DNA from: Piezodorus guildinii
Taxonomy: Eukaryota > Arthropoda > Insecta > Hemiptera > Pentatomidae
NCBI GenBank assembly: GCA_023052935.1
Contig: CM041293.1
Location: 171,203,341 to 171,267,340, forward strand
DNA: 64,000 nucleotides
Direction: 5' to 3'
Shown here: positions 9,139 to 19,497 of the stretch, piece after piece
Position numbering within the stretch: position 1 is the stretch's first letter
How the letters are laid out: each line of letters starts with the position of its first letter
Made by a program: the position numbers and the translations under genes
Notes under the pieces: model-generated
What the model was told of the DNA's origin: nothing
What the model saw: the letters and a program-made list of their open reading frames with translations, nothing else
Databases searched by the model: none

Positions 9139-9687
9139 CTCAACGGTCAACTAATTATATCCACAATACTTATTTATACATGAAATATAGCGTATATAAG
9201 AGAAATTATTAGTATTCGAGTTTTTATTGGAAATGCACGTTTAATGGTCCCTTGAGTGCAAATGACCAAGTCACGTCGAATCCAGCTAGAAAGCGATACG
9301 TTCCAGAAATAAAAAATTCAAGACTCCAAATGTAACATCGCCGTATTAGCCAAAGCACTGTGAGGTTCGTCAATCTTAATAAAAAAGTCATCTCTGGTGG
9401 AGTAGCTATATTAACAATTTTTTCATACCCAATGTTGTGGATTAAACCCTCCAGTTGGTCCTAGCATTATTTACTTGGAGATGTAAAATTCTAGGAGGGG
9501 AGGTAAAAAAGTGGTCCCGAGCCAGTGCGATGCTAGTTACTTCTTAAAGATCACGATCCTAATTAAACCTGGATAGGCAAGCAAAATTTAGGATTCCCCT
9601 GTAGCATCGTCCGATCAGCCTGCATAAAGTTACGTCAAACGAATAAACAAAAAAGTAGAGATATGATATTTATAACATAATAATAAT

Positions 9688-10012
9688 AATAATAGGCTTA
9701 GCGAACCCGAAGGTTCGATGCCGATACCACCAAATTCTGCCTACACAGACTCGTCCAATGTTCACCAATCAATCCCAAGCTCCCGAGATCAGCCTTAACG
9801 CAATCCTCCCATCTACGCCTCGGCCTACCTTTCGGACGCCTACCAGTCGGATCAGCAAATACCAGCTTTCTCGGAATCCGCTCGCCATCGAGCCCAACAA
9901 CTTTACTCGCCCATTTGAGTCTCCGCGATGCAATAAGCTCAATTATATTCACAGGATACAAGTTCCGCAATTCCGCGTTGTGCAACCTTCTAAACTCCCC
10001 AGTGGCCTCCAT
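9688..10012 (-). pseudogene. RTE-type LINE 3' fragment
   Basis: About 104 residues of an RTE-type RT C terminus: EATGEFRRLHNAELRNLY, NIIELIASRRLKWASKVVG, ERIPRKLVFADPTGRR, KGRPRRRWEDCVKADLG. It ends shortly before a (TTA)n tail. The RTE group is known for this R-rich 'GRPR.RW.D' tail. The 5' part is missing. It is absent from the partner block at 56.28 kb, so it inserted after the duplication. Similar copies lie at 30.5-31.7 and 60.5-60.9 kb. Confidence 0.85.
9702..9717 (-). other. UUCG-tetraloop hairpin at RTE 3' end
   Basis: On the element's sense strand: CGAACC-TTCG-GGTTCG, a perfect 6-bp stem closed C-G over a UUCG loop, next to the (TTA)n tail. The copy at 30,520-30,535 is identical; that at 46,160-46,175 is degenerate. 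Confidence 0.75.
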
Positions 10013-10536
10013 TTACCAATTAAATTACCATTTACCATTGTTAAATTGTTAGTTTTTTTTATTTTTTATAATATTAATATAATATTCACATTAGTGAAAC
10101 CAAAAAAAACACTCCGTTTTCACATTTTATTTTATTTTTTTATGTAAAGGGATTCAATCGCAAATGATATAAATGTTTAATTATGGATTTGCCTACTTTT
10201 AATAGAGTGCTATTTTAAGTTTGGTAGAACAGACAAAGGGTCTTTAAGGGATATCTGATCTCACATACTAGGGACTAGTATTTTACGTACTTTGTTTTTG
10301 TTTGGTTGTTTATTTATTTGTCCTAAATTTTGCCTATCCAGGTTTTATTACGATAGGGATCTTTAACGAGTACCTGACATTGCACAGGCTAGGGACCCTC
10401 TTTTAACGTCCCTTCCGAAGGACGGCATAACTAAGGATTTTTTACTCCCATTAAAAAATCCTAGGACCACCTGAACTTTGAACCCGTGACCTTTGGCATA
10501 GGAGGCTGTTATGCTAACCACCCAGCTACAAGTGAT

Positions 10537-11100
10537 CCCCGATAGAACACGTGTTTTATTAAATAATCAACTAAATTATTATCTACGATAGTCAACTAGT
10601 TTTATCAGCTATTCATCACACTTCGTTAACTTTTACAATTTTTTGTATGAGATGATATTATTTCTAAAACATTCAGCTTTTCAGCGCTATATTCTACATC
10701 TACATTACCGTTTTTATGTTCAAAAACACAATTTAAATTAAAAAAAAAAAAAAAAGTTATAATATTTTTTCTGCTTGAGTTTTTTTTTTTTTTTTCTTCC
10801 CCAACCTCGCCTTAGAAGGCTGTACGGGGATTTCTCGGATCAGGGGTGAGGGCGAGGGGATTAATGCCGAGTTAAAAGTCCCCTTCGGTGCCGAGAGTTG
10901 AACTCGTTATTTTTGGTTTCAAGGTATTGGTCATCTGGTAGCTAGGCAACGCGTGTTTAAAGCAACGCGCACTAACCATCTCGGCCACCCCGTCCAAACT
11001 TTTTTTTCTTCTTGAGTTGTGCATTGAATTCGTTCAACTTATATATTTATCAATGCTTAAAATATGATATGGTTCACACTCAAATATGCACTCCTTAACT
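10537..11100 (+). mobile_element. HINE internal segment, split by SINE-D
   Basis: Sense HINE interior: ACACGTGTTTTATTA, TTATCAGCTATTCATCACAC, TTTTATGTTCAAAAACAC, then after the SINE TTGAATTCGTTCAACTTATA and TATTTATCAATGCT. Neither terminus is present. Confidence 0.7.
10780..11006 (-). mobile_element. SINE-D, tRNA-derived
   Basis: Antisense SINE. On its own strand it starts near GGTGGCCGAGATGGTTAGTG, which resembles the A-box end of a class II (Ser/Leu-like) tRNA. It then has a GAGTTCAACTC B-box-like segment and ends in A-rich sequence after CTAAGGCGAGGTTGGGGAAG. Direct repeats of 10 bp, TCTGCTTGAG (10770-10779) and TCTTCTTGAG (11007-11016), flank it with one mismatch. The second copy is at 48,221-48,430. 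Confidence 0.75.
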
Positions 11101-11148
11101 TTCTTTTATTACACATTTTTTTTCTTTCACAATTTGTAACATTGGTTT

Positions 11149-11189
11149 TCAACGTTTCGGCGTTCTTTCCCCATTATCAAGACCTTTTT
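11149..11189 (-). other. Hammerhead-like remnant
   Basis: Minus strand: CTTGATAATGGGGAAAGAAC then GCCGAAACGTTGAA. It has the same layout as the motif at 8085-8113 (TGAT, stem, CGAAACGTTG) but with CTGATGA degraded to CTTGATA. Probably a relic of the same element class. Confidence 0.35.
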
Positions 11190-11199
11190 TTTAAAACAC

Positions 11200-11990
11200 T
11201 TTTCTGCTATTCGTCCACTAAGGAGTTTATTGGCTGACTGTTTCTATTAATAGACAATACAATACTGTTTTTTTTTTGTACAGTTTTCTTTTGAAAAATT
11301 AATCTTTTATTATTGCCTTAAAAATTTTCATATTGAAATATTATATATTCCTTTACTCATAGCAAAACAAATATAAAAAATCATATAATCTCACAGTTAC
11401 ATTGCATAATATAATCATTATTAACTCAATGTTCATTATATTATATCTTAAGTCGGTCGTTGTTGTCTGATTGCGGTTCAAACAAACGTCTCTTCTAAAT
11501 GACAGGCAAATTAATTGAGCCTTTTGAGCATCATGTTTCGACCAAGATCCTGCAGGCAGTTTAACAGGATTCGAGACTGTTTAAGATATACTGTTTGGAA
11601 ATTAATCATACCTCTTAAGTCTTTCCATGCATAATTTCATTCTGGAGTTCTCATATTACTCGGTTAAATTTAGGTTTGTCAGTTGAATAAAGCCTTTTTT
11701 TTTTTGGCAAATTTTCCATGCTTTTTGTTTCATATTAATGTATCACAAAACTGGAAAACCAAACTGTTAAAAAAAAAATAATAATAATAACTGGGGACTT
11801 AAGGAAAGAGGGAATAAAACAAATATAAAATGAAAAAAACAACAACCGTAAAGCATATGATTTCAGTCAGGATGGAATAATAAATTAAATAAATAATTGC
11901 CAGAACAAGTGTAATCGTCTTCCGCTTAATTAAAAATTTGAATTAACAAATTAAAATATTTGGACTACTACTGACCAATCACTAAGTTCA
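11200..11990. other. Unassigned AT-rich region
   Basis: Nothing convincing on either strand. About 11,450-11,660 is less AT-rich (GTCGGTCGTTGTTGTCTGAT) and could be single-copy host DNA, but no ORF, splice pattern or repeat was recognised. Confidence 0.35.
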
Positions 11991-12002
11991 ATGTTTTTAA
12001 TC

Positions 12003-13060
12003 TGGCACCCGGGACTGCTTTACAAACTCCGTAAATTCCTGCCTCCTACTTACTTCCTCATTATCCAGTCCTACCTTTCTGACAGATCCTTCAGAATCAA
12101 CAACAATAGTTCCTATTCAACCATTTTTACCCAGTCTGCTGGTGTTCCTCAAGGCAGTATCCTAGGACCCATTCTTTATACAGTTTATACAGCTGATATC
12201 CCATCACATCCTAATACTTTCCTTTCTACTTATGCAGATGACACTTGTGTATTATCAGTCAATAATAATCCCATTGTTGCCTCTCAAAATCTCCAATCCC
12301 ACATCAGAGACCTTGAGGTATGGTGTCAGAATTAGAGAATTAAAATAAATTCCAACAAATCCCACCAAATTACCTTCACCCTACGTCGTAAACCTATGAC
12401 ATCCTGCCCTACAGTATCCTTTAATAACATTCCGCTCGTTCCAGTTGAACAGATCCCGTACCTAGGGCTTCTACTTGACAAACGTTTAGCATGGAATCCG
12501 CACACTAGACTGAAACGACAAGAAACTGCTCGCCGCTTTCGGTTACTTCAACACTTACTAGACAAACGCTCTAAACTTTCACTTAACTACAAAAGACTCA
12601 TCTACATGACCATCATAAGACCTATCTGGACTTACGGAGTTGAGATATGGGGCTCCACTAAACCATCAAATTCTTCCCGTATCCAATCCTTACAATCCAA
12701 AATCCTTCGAAAAATCCTAAACGTTCCTTATTTTGTCACGAACAAGCTTATCCATAAAGACCTTAATATTCCCTTTGTAGCTGATTTGGCCCGAACCAGG
12801 TATCAATCCTTCCATGACAAACTCCAATCCCACTCTAACCCACTAGTTTCAATCCTTGCTTCCTCTTCAATTCCCGACAATCCTCCGAGGCGTCTGAAAA
12901 GAAGATGGCCTCGAGACCTTCTTGTTTAGATTAACTACTAGAGTGCTGCCAATGGGCAGTTTCTCTTCAGGTTTTTCATGTACACTATCTTTAATCAGCA
13001 CATTTACTTGATGTATTCCTAAACAGTTGTAAATTTCAATAAAATATAATTTAAAAAAAA
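12003..13060 (+). mobile_element. Jockey-C LINE, 5'-truncated copy with TSD
   Basis: A 1.06-kb 5'-truncated insertion bounded by a perfect 12-bp TSD, ATGTTTTTAATC (11991-12002 and 13061-13072). It holds the second half of the RT: WHPGLLYKLRKFLPP, GVPQGSILGP, YADDTCVLS and the thumb PYLGLLLDKRLAWNPHTRLK. After that comes a C terminus ending RRWPRDLLV, a 3' UTR and poly(A). One in-frame stop at 12,333 (TAG where Trp is expected, WCQN-stop-RIKI) is the only coding break seen. The ATG in the left TSD is flanking DNA, not the element's start. The post-stop hairpin CTGCC-AATG-GGCAG lies at 12,946-12,959. Confidence 0.92.
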
Positions 13061-14486
13061 ATGTTTTTAATCAACCACACCTTAATTAATTTCAATCCTG
13101 GACAAGATCTGATGAAGAGAAATCCCAAACATTCGCTCAACATCATTTTCAAACTCACAATCCGCTGGGTGAGGATCCTGATATCCCTAACAGCATCGCC
13201 TCGAATACATTAAAGCATAACTGGATATTCCGCATATTAACTTCCCGTAAGTCTCTTGGACACGATCTAATCACTGCCAAAATCGTAAAACAACTTGCTA
13301 GAAAATCCACCCAATCCCTCACCTATATCTGTAATGCCATACTCCGTACTACATTCCTTAACCCTGGAAATTATCTTACCGTCCTCATTACCTTTTACCC
13401 ATTATGAGTAAAATTCTGGTAAGGCTCATTCTGAAACATCTTCACCCAATCCTAGAATCTTATAAAATAATCCCAGACCACCAGTTTGGTTTCTGAACAT
13501 CCCACTCCACCATAAAATAGTGTCTTCGTGTGGTGGATGGAGTCTCTTCAGCATTGGAGCGCGGATCGTGCTGTACGGGACTGTACTTTCTTGACGTTGA
13601 GCAGGCCTTTGACCAAGTCTGGCACCCAGGACTGCTGTACTAACTCTGTAAATTCTTCCCTTCAACATACTTTCTCATCATCCAGTCCTACTTCTGTGAT
13701 AGATCCTTTAAAACCAACCACAACCGTTCCTATTTATCTATTTTTACACAATCTGATGGTGTTCCTCAAGGCAGTATCCTAGGACCCATTCTTTATACAG
13801 TATATAATGCTGATATCCCAACCCATCCTAACATATTCCTTTCTACCTATGCCGATGACACTTGTGTGCTATCAGTTAATAACGATCCTACAATTGCCTC
13901 CAAAACTCTCCGATCCCACATCAGGGACCTTGAGATTTGGTGTCAGAATCGGAGAATTAAAATAAATTCAAATAAACCCCATCAAATTACCTTCGTCGTA
14001 AACCTTTGACATCCTATCCTACAGTGACCATTAATGAAATCCCGTTGTCCCGGTTGAAGAGATCCACTATTTAAGGCTCCTGCTTAACAAACGTCTTACT
14101 TGGAATCCGTATAAAAAACTGAAAAGACAAGAAACTGCTCGCCGATTTCGGTTACTTCAACACTTACTAGACAGACGCTCTAACCATTCACTTAACTACA
14201 AAAGACTCATTTACATGATAGTCATAAGGCCAATCTGGACCTACGGAGTTGAGCTTTGGGCTCCATCCAAAATCCTAAACGCTCCTTACTTTGTCACAAA
14301 TAAAATCATCTACAAAAAATCTTAATTTCCCATATGTTACTGATTTGGCCCGTAAAAGGTATCAACCCTTCCATGAAAAACTCTACTCCCATTATAATCC
14401 ATTAGTTTCAATCTTTGATTCCTCTTTAAGTCATGATATTCCACCGAGGCGTCTGTCGTTACACACAACTCGACACACAAAATAAA

Positions 14487-15056
14487 ATAAAATTACATAA
14501 ACTATGTAACATTTATACTGCAGAGCTTCAAGCAATAGTTTCAGCTTTACACTACGCTATGTCAGTTCCCTCACACTCAATCACCATAGTTACCGACTCA
14601 CTGAGTGCCTTAAAAGGTTTACATAGCATGTACTCTCCCCAACCTCTCGTCCTAAAGATACACCGATATATCCATATGCTCCAAGAATTAGAAAAGACAG
14701 TATGCTTTATTTGGATCCCAAGCCATGTGGGGATAGTTGGTAATGAGCTGACGGATAGGGCCGCCAAACAGGCGCTCACCCTTCCGGGTCAAGGTGTAGC
14801 TATCCTAACACCGCGAGATATGTCTCAGCCGCTCCGAAAGGAAATATCGGCTGCCTGGCAGTCCATGTGGGACGAGAGTCCTGCTATCAAACTGAAAGTC
14901 GTCAAAACAAAAGTGGGGCCTTGGTCCTCATCATGTCGCTCAAGCCGCAGAGAAGAAGTTGTCCTGGCCAGATTAAGGATTGGCCACACTAACATGACCC
15001 ATCTTCATCTCATTACCAAGCAGCCACCTGCTAATTTCTATCGGCAGTTCCCATGA
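14487..15056 (+). pseudogene. LINE RNase H domain
   Basis: About 190 residues of type I RNase H: IYTAELQAIVSALHYA with the Glu, IVTDSLSALKGL with the catalytic Asp, and WIPSHVGIVGNELTDRAAKQ with His and the final Asp. A basic C-terminal linker follows (EEVVLARLRIGHTNMTHLHL). The first catalytic Asp (the DGS.. strand) would lie upstream of the truncation and is absent. RNase H removes RNA from the RNA-DNA hybrid during reverse transcription. Inactive here. Confidence 0.85.
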
Positions 15057-15095
15057 CTGCCTGAATTTCTATTTTCTTAATTTTAATTTTTTACT

Positions 15096-15476
15096 TTCAC
15101 TTACCTTATATATGAAATAAATAGCAAGGAAAAGTAATCCGATCGTGAAAATTTTTTTAATTCCAATTTTCAACGGAAAAACACCTTTTAGGGTCCCCGA
15201 GTCCAAATAACGAAGTTCCACAAAAAGGCCTGTGTGCGTGTGGTAACTCCCGCGCGTGAACGAATACTCCTATGAAACTGAAATTTCATATTTAAGACAC
15301 CTATACGCCTGTAATGCTACAGGAACTTTTTCACTACAATTGGCTGACCGGAAGTGCTACTATATACCACGCTTTTTGCATCTTTTTACGATTTTCTCAA
15401 AAACTGCTGTAACGATTTTGATTTAAATCTATATATCGATGTTAAAGTTGATCGGCTTTAATATATCAGTTTCAGA
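15096..15476 (-). mobile_element. HINE 3' part, antisense, inside the RNase H LINE
   Basis: It begins ACTTTCACTTACCTTATATA, then AAGTAATCCGATCGTGAAAA, CAACGGAAAAACACCTTTTA, AAATTTCATATTTAAGACAC, CCACGCTTTTTGCATC and CTATATATCGATGTTAAAGT. It separates the RNase H domain from the C-terminal Cys/His region of the host LINE. Confidence 0.8.
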
Positions 15477-16022
15477 AGTGCCCACATTGTAACAATATCC
15501 TGACTATCAGCCACATTTTAGAAGAATGCCTTTCTTATAGGGCAGGTTTAAACAAATTTGGGCTTATACCTAATATATCCTTCATACTCTCCAATAATGA
15601 AAACAACATCTCGCCGCTGTTCAGGTTTCTTAAGAGTCACCTACTATTTAATAAAATATAGTCTAGTCTTTTAATTTGACTTATCTTTATTTTATTTATC
15701 TTTTTAATTATTTATTTATTTTTTTACTATTTTATCTAATTATTATACGCCTAGTTTATTAGTTTTGATTTATTTATTTATTTATACTTAAAGAGAACTA
15801 TAGGCGTTTATGACCCCTGGGTTTTACGCCTCAAAACCCCAAACAACAACAACAACAACCGAGGCGTCTGAAAAGAAGATGGCCTCGAGACCTTCTCGTT
15901 TAGACTCATTACAAAAGAGTGCTGCCCATGGGGCAGTTTATCTTCATCTTTTTTTTATGTATTTTATCATTAATCAGCATATTTACCTGTATTATAATAT
16001 ACAGTTGTAAATTTCAATTAAC

Positions 16023-16400
16023 AAATATTTGGAGAATGGGGTTTTCGCTAAATATCCGAAATCGCATCGCATTATTATTGTTTTAATGTAACGAGTATTA
16101 ACTGAAATCCAACATTGTATTAGTGCATACATTCCATTTTGCATTAATTAGGCTTACGCGATCTTATTTCTCGGAAACACATTGTTAGAGGGAGAAATAA
16201 TTCACGAATGTGCAATCAGGAGAATATTTCACGTGGGTCGAGCACTCATCTCAATTATCGAAGACCCCACCAAACATTGGAAATAAAGTATTGCGCTGTA
16301 ACCTAAGTCCGCAACGTTTTTAGATTTATTTTTAATTTAATCCTCTCAGTGTTTATAAAATAAATGTTAATTTGATCAATAATGTATACATATTCTAAAA
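16023..16400. other. Possible single-copy host DNA
   Basis: About 380 bp with balanced composition (TACGCGATCTTATTTCTCGG, ATTTCACGTGGGTCGAGCAC, containing a CACGTG E-box). No match to repeats in the window and no ORF of note. Function unknown. Confidence 0.3.
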
Positions 16401-16405
16401 AATCT

Positions 16406-17810
16406 GGTACGGGCAACACACGACTTTCACTTACCTCAGTTTTTAAAATCGATTAAAGAATTTCCAAATACAGTTAGATATAAAAACGAGTGAAACTCAT
16501 TAAAGAATTAATTATATTGAAGTAATATAGAAAAGTGTGTTTTATTAAAAACTCTATTATATTATTATCTAAAATAATTATTAGTTTTATCGGCTTTTTA
16601 CTACTCTTCATTTAATTTTACAAGCTTGTGTATAAGATATTTTCTAAAGTATTTCTTTTTCAAACGGTATATTATACGTATATATTCCTGTTCTTATGCT
16701 CAAAAACAAAATTGGCGCGCTGTGCTTCATTGACAACCCGTCAGGTTGCTGCACGGTCAACATGAATTTACCTTTTCGGGAACCCAAACAACACTTAGTT
16801 TTATCGGCTTTTCATCACTCTCCATTACTCTTTACGATTCCGTGTATCAGGTAATATTTTTTCTAAAATCTTTAGCTATCTAACGGTATATTATACATCT
16901 ATATTACTATTGTTGTGTCCAATAACACAAAAAATGCATAAAAAAAATATTTGTTCAGTTTTCACCTTTAGTTGTTTATCAAATTCGCTCAACGTGCATA
17001 TACAGCTGTTAATTATCAATGGTAACAAGATAATATAGTTATAGTAATACGTGAAACTATTAAAGAATTAATTAAATTGAATTTATATAGAAACATGTGT
17101 TTTATTAAAAAATCTATTATATTATTATCTAAAATAACCAGTTAGTTTTATGTTCGTTTCATCACTCTCTATTAACTTTTAAAAGCTTGTGTATGAGATA
17201 ATATTTTTTCTAAAATCTTTAGCTTTCCAACGGTATATCATACATGTATATTACTGCTCTTGAAATGAAATGAAAAAATAATTTTATTCTGGGACAGCTA
17301 GTCCCCTAAGAATAATATAAATGTACATTACAGTATTAATCTTCTGGCTATTACGTCTACAAAATATACATAATATAACTAATTATACTGCATATTATGA
17401 ATAAAAAAAAAAAAAAATGCTCTTATGTTCAAAAACGAAAAATTGCATTAAAAAAATATGTTTTCTGTTTTCTCCTTTATTTGGGTATCGAATTTATTTA
17501 ATTTATATATTTACCTGTTTTTTTTATCAGCGTTAACAAGATAATATAGTTATTTTTATTGAATCTACAAAATTAAAGGTACTTTAGATGAAGAATATTT
17601 AAAATATCGGCATTTAAGCCCTGCCATACTATTTCAATCAGAATGAAACCTACATCACATTAAAGCCCATTTAATTTTACATCCATATAGTGAGTTTAAT
17701 CAAAATCATTAGTGCCGTTTTAGAGAAAATTATAAAAAGATGCAAAATGCATGGTATAAAGTGGTGCTTCTGGTTAGCCGATTTCGATGAAACATCTCGG
17801 GCTAACTATA
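16406..17810 (+). mobile_element. HINE composite with partial internal duplications
   Basis: It starts with the family's 5' terminus, ATCTGGTACGGGCAACACAC GACTTTCACTTACC (one substitution). Internal sections then recur: the TTATCGGCTTTT-to-poly(A) section appears at about 16,590, 16,800 and 17,150. The GTGAAACT-ATTAAAGAATTAATTA section appears at about 16,490 and 17,055. It continues to GTATAAAGTGGTGCTTCTGG and CATCTCGGGC and is cut by the mariner at 17,813. A LINE 3' end sits at 17,262-17,417. Confidence 0.75.
17262..17417 (-). mobile_element. LINE 3' end inserted in HINE
   Basis: A 156-bp antisense insertion with a 7-bp TSD, TGCTCTT (17255-17261 and 17418-17424). On its own strand it contains GGGAC-TAGCT-GTCCCAGAATAA and ends in a short CATTT repeat, like the tail at 27.27 kb. 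The CTTCTGGCTATTACGTCTAC segment also matches that copy. Confidence 0.75.
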
Positions 17811-17812
17811 TA

Positions 17813-18270
17813 TTGGGTTGTGTCACATAAAATTCCGTTTTCAAGATAAAGGATTTTTATTAAAAATACGATATGAAAACAAGATAATTTTATTCGAAGT
17901 GTTTACCTTATTTTTCTACACATTTTTCCCAACGTGACACCAACTTTTTTATCCCCGAACTGAAAAATTCTGAGCTTTGAAGTGAAACAAAATCTTAAAA
18001 CGCACTTTTCACTGGATCATCATTTTCAAAACGTTTTCCTTTGACGAAGTTGTCTAAATTCCTGAACAGGTGGTAATCTGTTGGAGACAAGTTGGGAGAA
18101 TATGTTGGGTGCGGAAGAACTTCGTAGTCCCAGTACCCATGTATCTAGCTTTTTTACTTTCCCAATACACTTTAAATGTCTGGAAACGGTAGATGCACTT
18201 GCATTTAGTTGTGCTGAGAGTCCTTTAACTGTTTGGAAGGGTTTCCTTCTACTCCCAATATTTCATAGGA
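17813..18270 (-). pseudogene. Mariner-1 copy, truncated
   Basis: It starts after TA with TTGGGTTGTGTCACATAAAA (terminal inverted repeat). Antisense transposase pieces follow: the C terminus (ending EKCVEK.GKYFE-like), TDYHLFRNLDNF with the final catalytic Asp region, then HPTYSPNLSP-like sequence. An internal deletion at about 18,125 joins this to the HTH-proximal part (NASASTVSRHLKCIG). The other terminus is lost beyond about 18,270. Confidence 0.75.
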
Positions 18271-19495
18271 ACGCGAAAGTAAGAAAGGATTTGTTAAAAT
18301 GCTTTTGTGCATTAGTTTCAACCGAGATATCTTTAAGTGGTAATTTGCTTGCCCAATGTGGAAAAAAAAAAAAAAAAATTCATTTTCTCTCATTTTTTAA
18401 AATTTTATTTATTTAATTTTTTTTTTAATCATAGGTAAGTTAATCGTTTTTCGAAGATGTTTTGGGCAATAATAACCACTCGTAGTTTTTCGCCCTTATA
18501 ACCCAAAAAATAACAACAAAATATGAAGTTTTAAAAAAATTAATTCAGCATCTTATTCGTTGACTATACTAAAGATACTTAGCAATATCGCTGTTTTATT
18601 GATATTTAGAAGTAGCTTTCAAGTTTTTCTTGTATTTAAGAAGTACTTAAATTGCAGGTTTTGTTCAGTAAGCAGTAGGTGGCGATTAATAATGCTGTAC
18701 AAACAATGAGAGCCGAGATAGCGACCGAGACAAAAGGCCTTTAGAGTGAAAAGAGACCCGACTCTCGGTACTTAGTCCTGATAAATAGTCCCGATTCTCC
18801 CAACTCTAAGGGATTCCCTATTCCGAGAAAGGGCAAAGGATTTCTGGATTTCGGGAAAAACTAGTGTACTCATTGCCGCTTAAGCGTTAGCATATACCTT
18901 GCTTGGGTGTTTTCGTTGTGTTTCGTTGTACTCTTATAAAACTAATTGGTAATTATACTAAGCTATCAACATCTAAATATAGACATAAGAGAACTAAACA
19001 TATACTGTTATAAAATTCTAAACTACTAAATCCTATCTTATGGTTTTATTAACTGTAATTTTGTTTATTTATTTGTTTTAATTTTTATTTCTATCTGTTT
19101 ATTTCATTTTATTTGTCTTTTTTTTTCTTTCTTAGTTTTTTTTTTCTTTTTACCAATAATAAAAACAATTGATATTGTATAAAGATCGAACAAATCTTTT
19201 AAAAACCAAAGATAAGTGAAAGTTCTTTTTTTTTTTTCTCTTTTTACACAACTGACTATTACAAATGTACATTGATTATTATTAATTACAATATTTTGCA
19301 ATGTAATGCTCGGCTAAAAAAGGAACTTTGCTTAAACGGATTCAAATGAATTGCGGTTGGGCAGAACCGTAAGAACAGACAAACCGGTATTAGAAAGGAT
19401 AGAGAAAGTGGATAGAAGAGTGTGGGCTTCTCATATACCTCAGCGGGTTTCTGATCTCCACATATCATTAACCATTTATTAATCATATACTATAA
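18271..19495. other. Unassigned region
   Basis: AT-rich stretches (18,360-18,660 and 19,020-19,240) surround a moderate-GC block at 18,660-18,930 (CAGTAGGTGGCGATTAATAA, GACCCGACTCTCGGTACTTA). No ORF or repeat relationship was recognised. Confidence 0.3.
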
Positions 19496-19497
19496 AA

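Larger units (their letters stand above)
7966..9280 (-). mobile_element. HINE 3' end split by a compound insertion
   Basis: Sequence left of 8009 (TTACACTTATATACATACTT) and right of 9166 joins to form an antisense HINE 3' end: ATGAAATATAGCGTATATAA, then TATTGGAAATGCACGTTTAA, GGTCCCTTGAGTGCAAATGA and CCAAGTC. The break carries a perfect 14-bp direct repeat, ATACTTATTTATAC (7996-8009 and 9166-9179). This brackets the foreign unit at 8010-9165. Confidence 0.6.
9305..10545. repeat. Repeated block, copy 1 (partner at 55.9-56.85 kb)
   Basis: Order: tandem divergent SINE-C pieces (+, 9305-9660), an AT-rich core (GGATTTGCCTACTTTTAATA, AGACAAAGGGTCTTTAA), and an inverted SINE-C (-, about 10310-10545). 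The same order recurs at 55,905-56,850. This copy has an extra RTE fragment (9688-10012). It lacks about 60 bp present in the other copy near 56,600. It may be a segmental duplication or a composite repeat bounded by inverted SINEs. Confidence 0.7.
14456..15857 (+). mobile_element. RNase H-bearing LINE (I-like), 5'-truncated
   Basis: 5'-truncated LINE carrying an RNase H domain, then (after a HINE insertion) a C-terminal Cys/His motif, CPHCNNILTISHILEEC (about 15,480-15,535). The frame ends LKSHLLFNKI-stop. The 3' end is a (CAA)n tail (15,840-15,858). The 13-bp TSD ACCGAGGCGTCTG fixes both ends. LINEs with RNase H after the RT and a simple-repeat tail include the I and some jockey-related groups; assignment to I is tentative. 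Confidence 0.8.
13073..16022 (+). pseudogene. Jockey-C LINE, decayed copy interrupted by another LINE
   Basis: Longer but badly decayed copy. RT signatures appear in shifting frames: RKSLGHDLIT-like start (13,240), FLDVEQAFDQVWHPGLLY (13,585), GVPQGSILGP (13,760) and YADDTCVLS (13,847). The C-terminal region breaks off at 14,455 in the shared 13-bp segment ACCGAGGCGTCTG. It resumes at 15,871 with AAAAGAAGATGGCCTCGAGA and the 3' UTR. The foreign LINE at 14,456-15,857 thus sits inside it with a perfect TSD (14443-14455, 15858-15870). Hairpin CTGCC-CATGG-GGCAG at 15,922-15,936. Confidence 0.85.

Noticed and set aside
11991..12002. ATG as start of the Jockey-C frame at 11,991
   Set aside because: It lies in the TSD ATGTTTTTAATC, which is flanking DNA. 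The element is 5'-truncated and has no own start here.
18081..18416. 111-codon plus-strand frame
   Set aside because: It is the antisense shadow of the mariner-1 transposase plus adjoining T-rich sequence.
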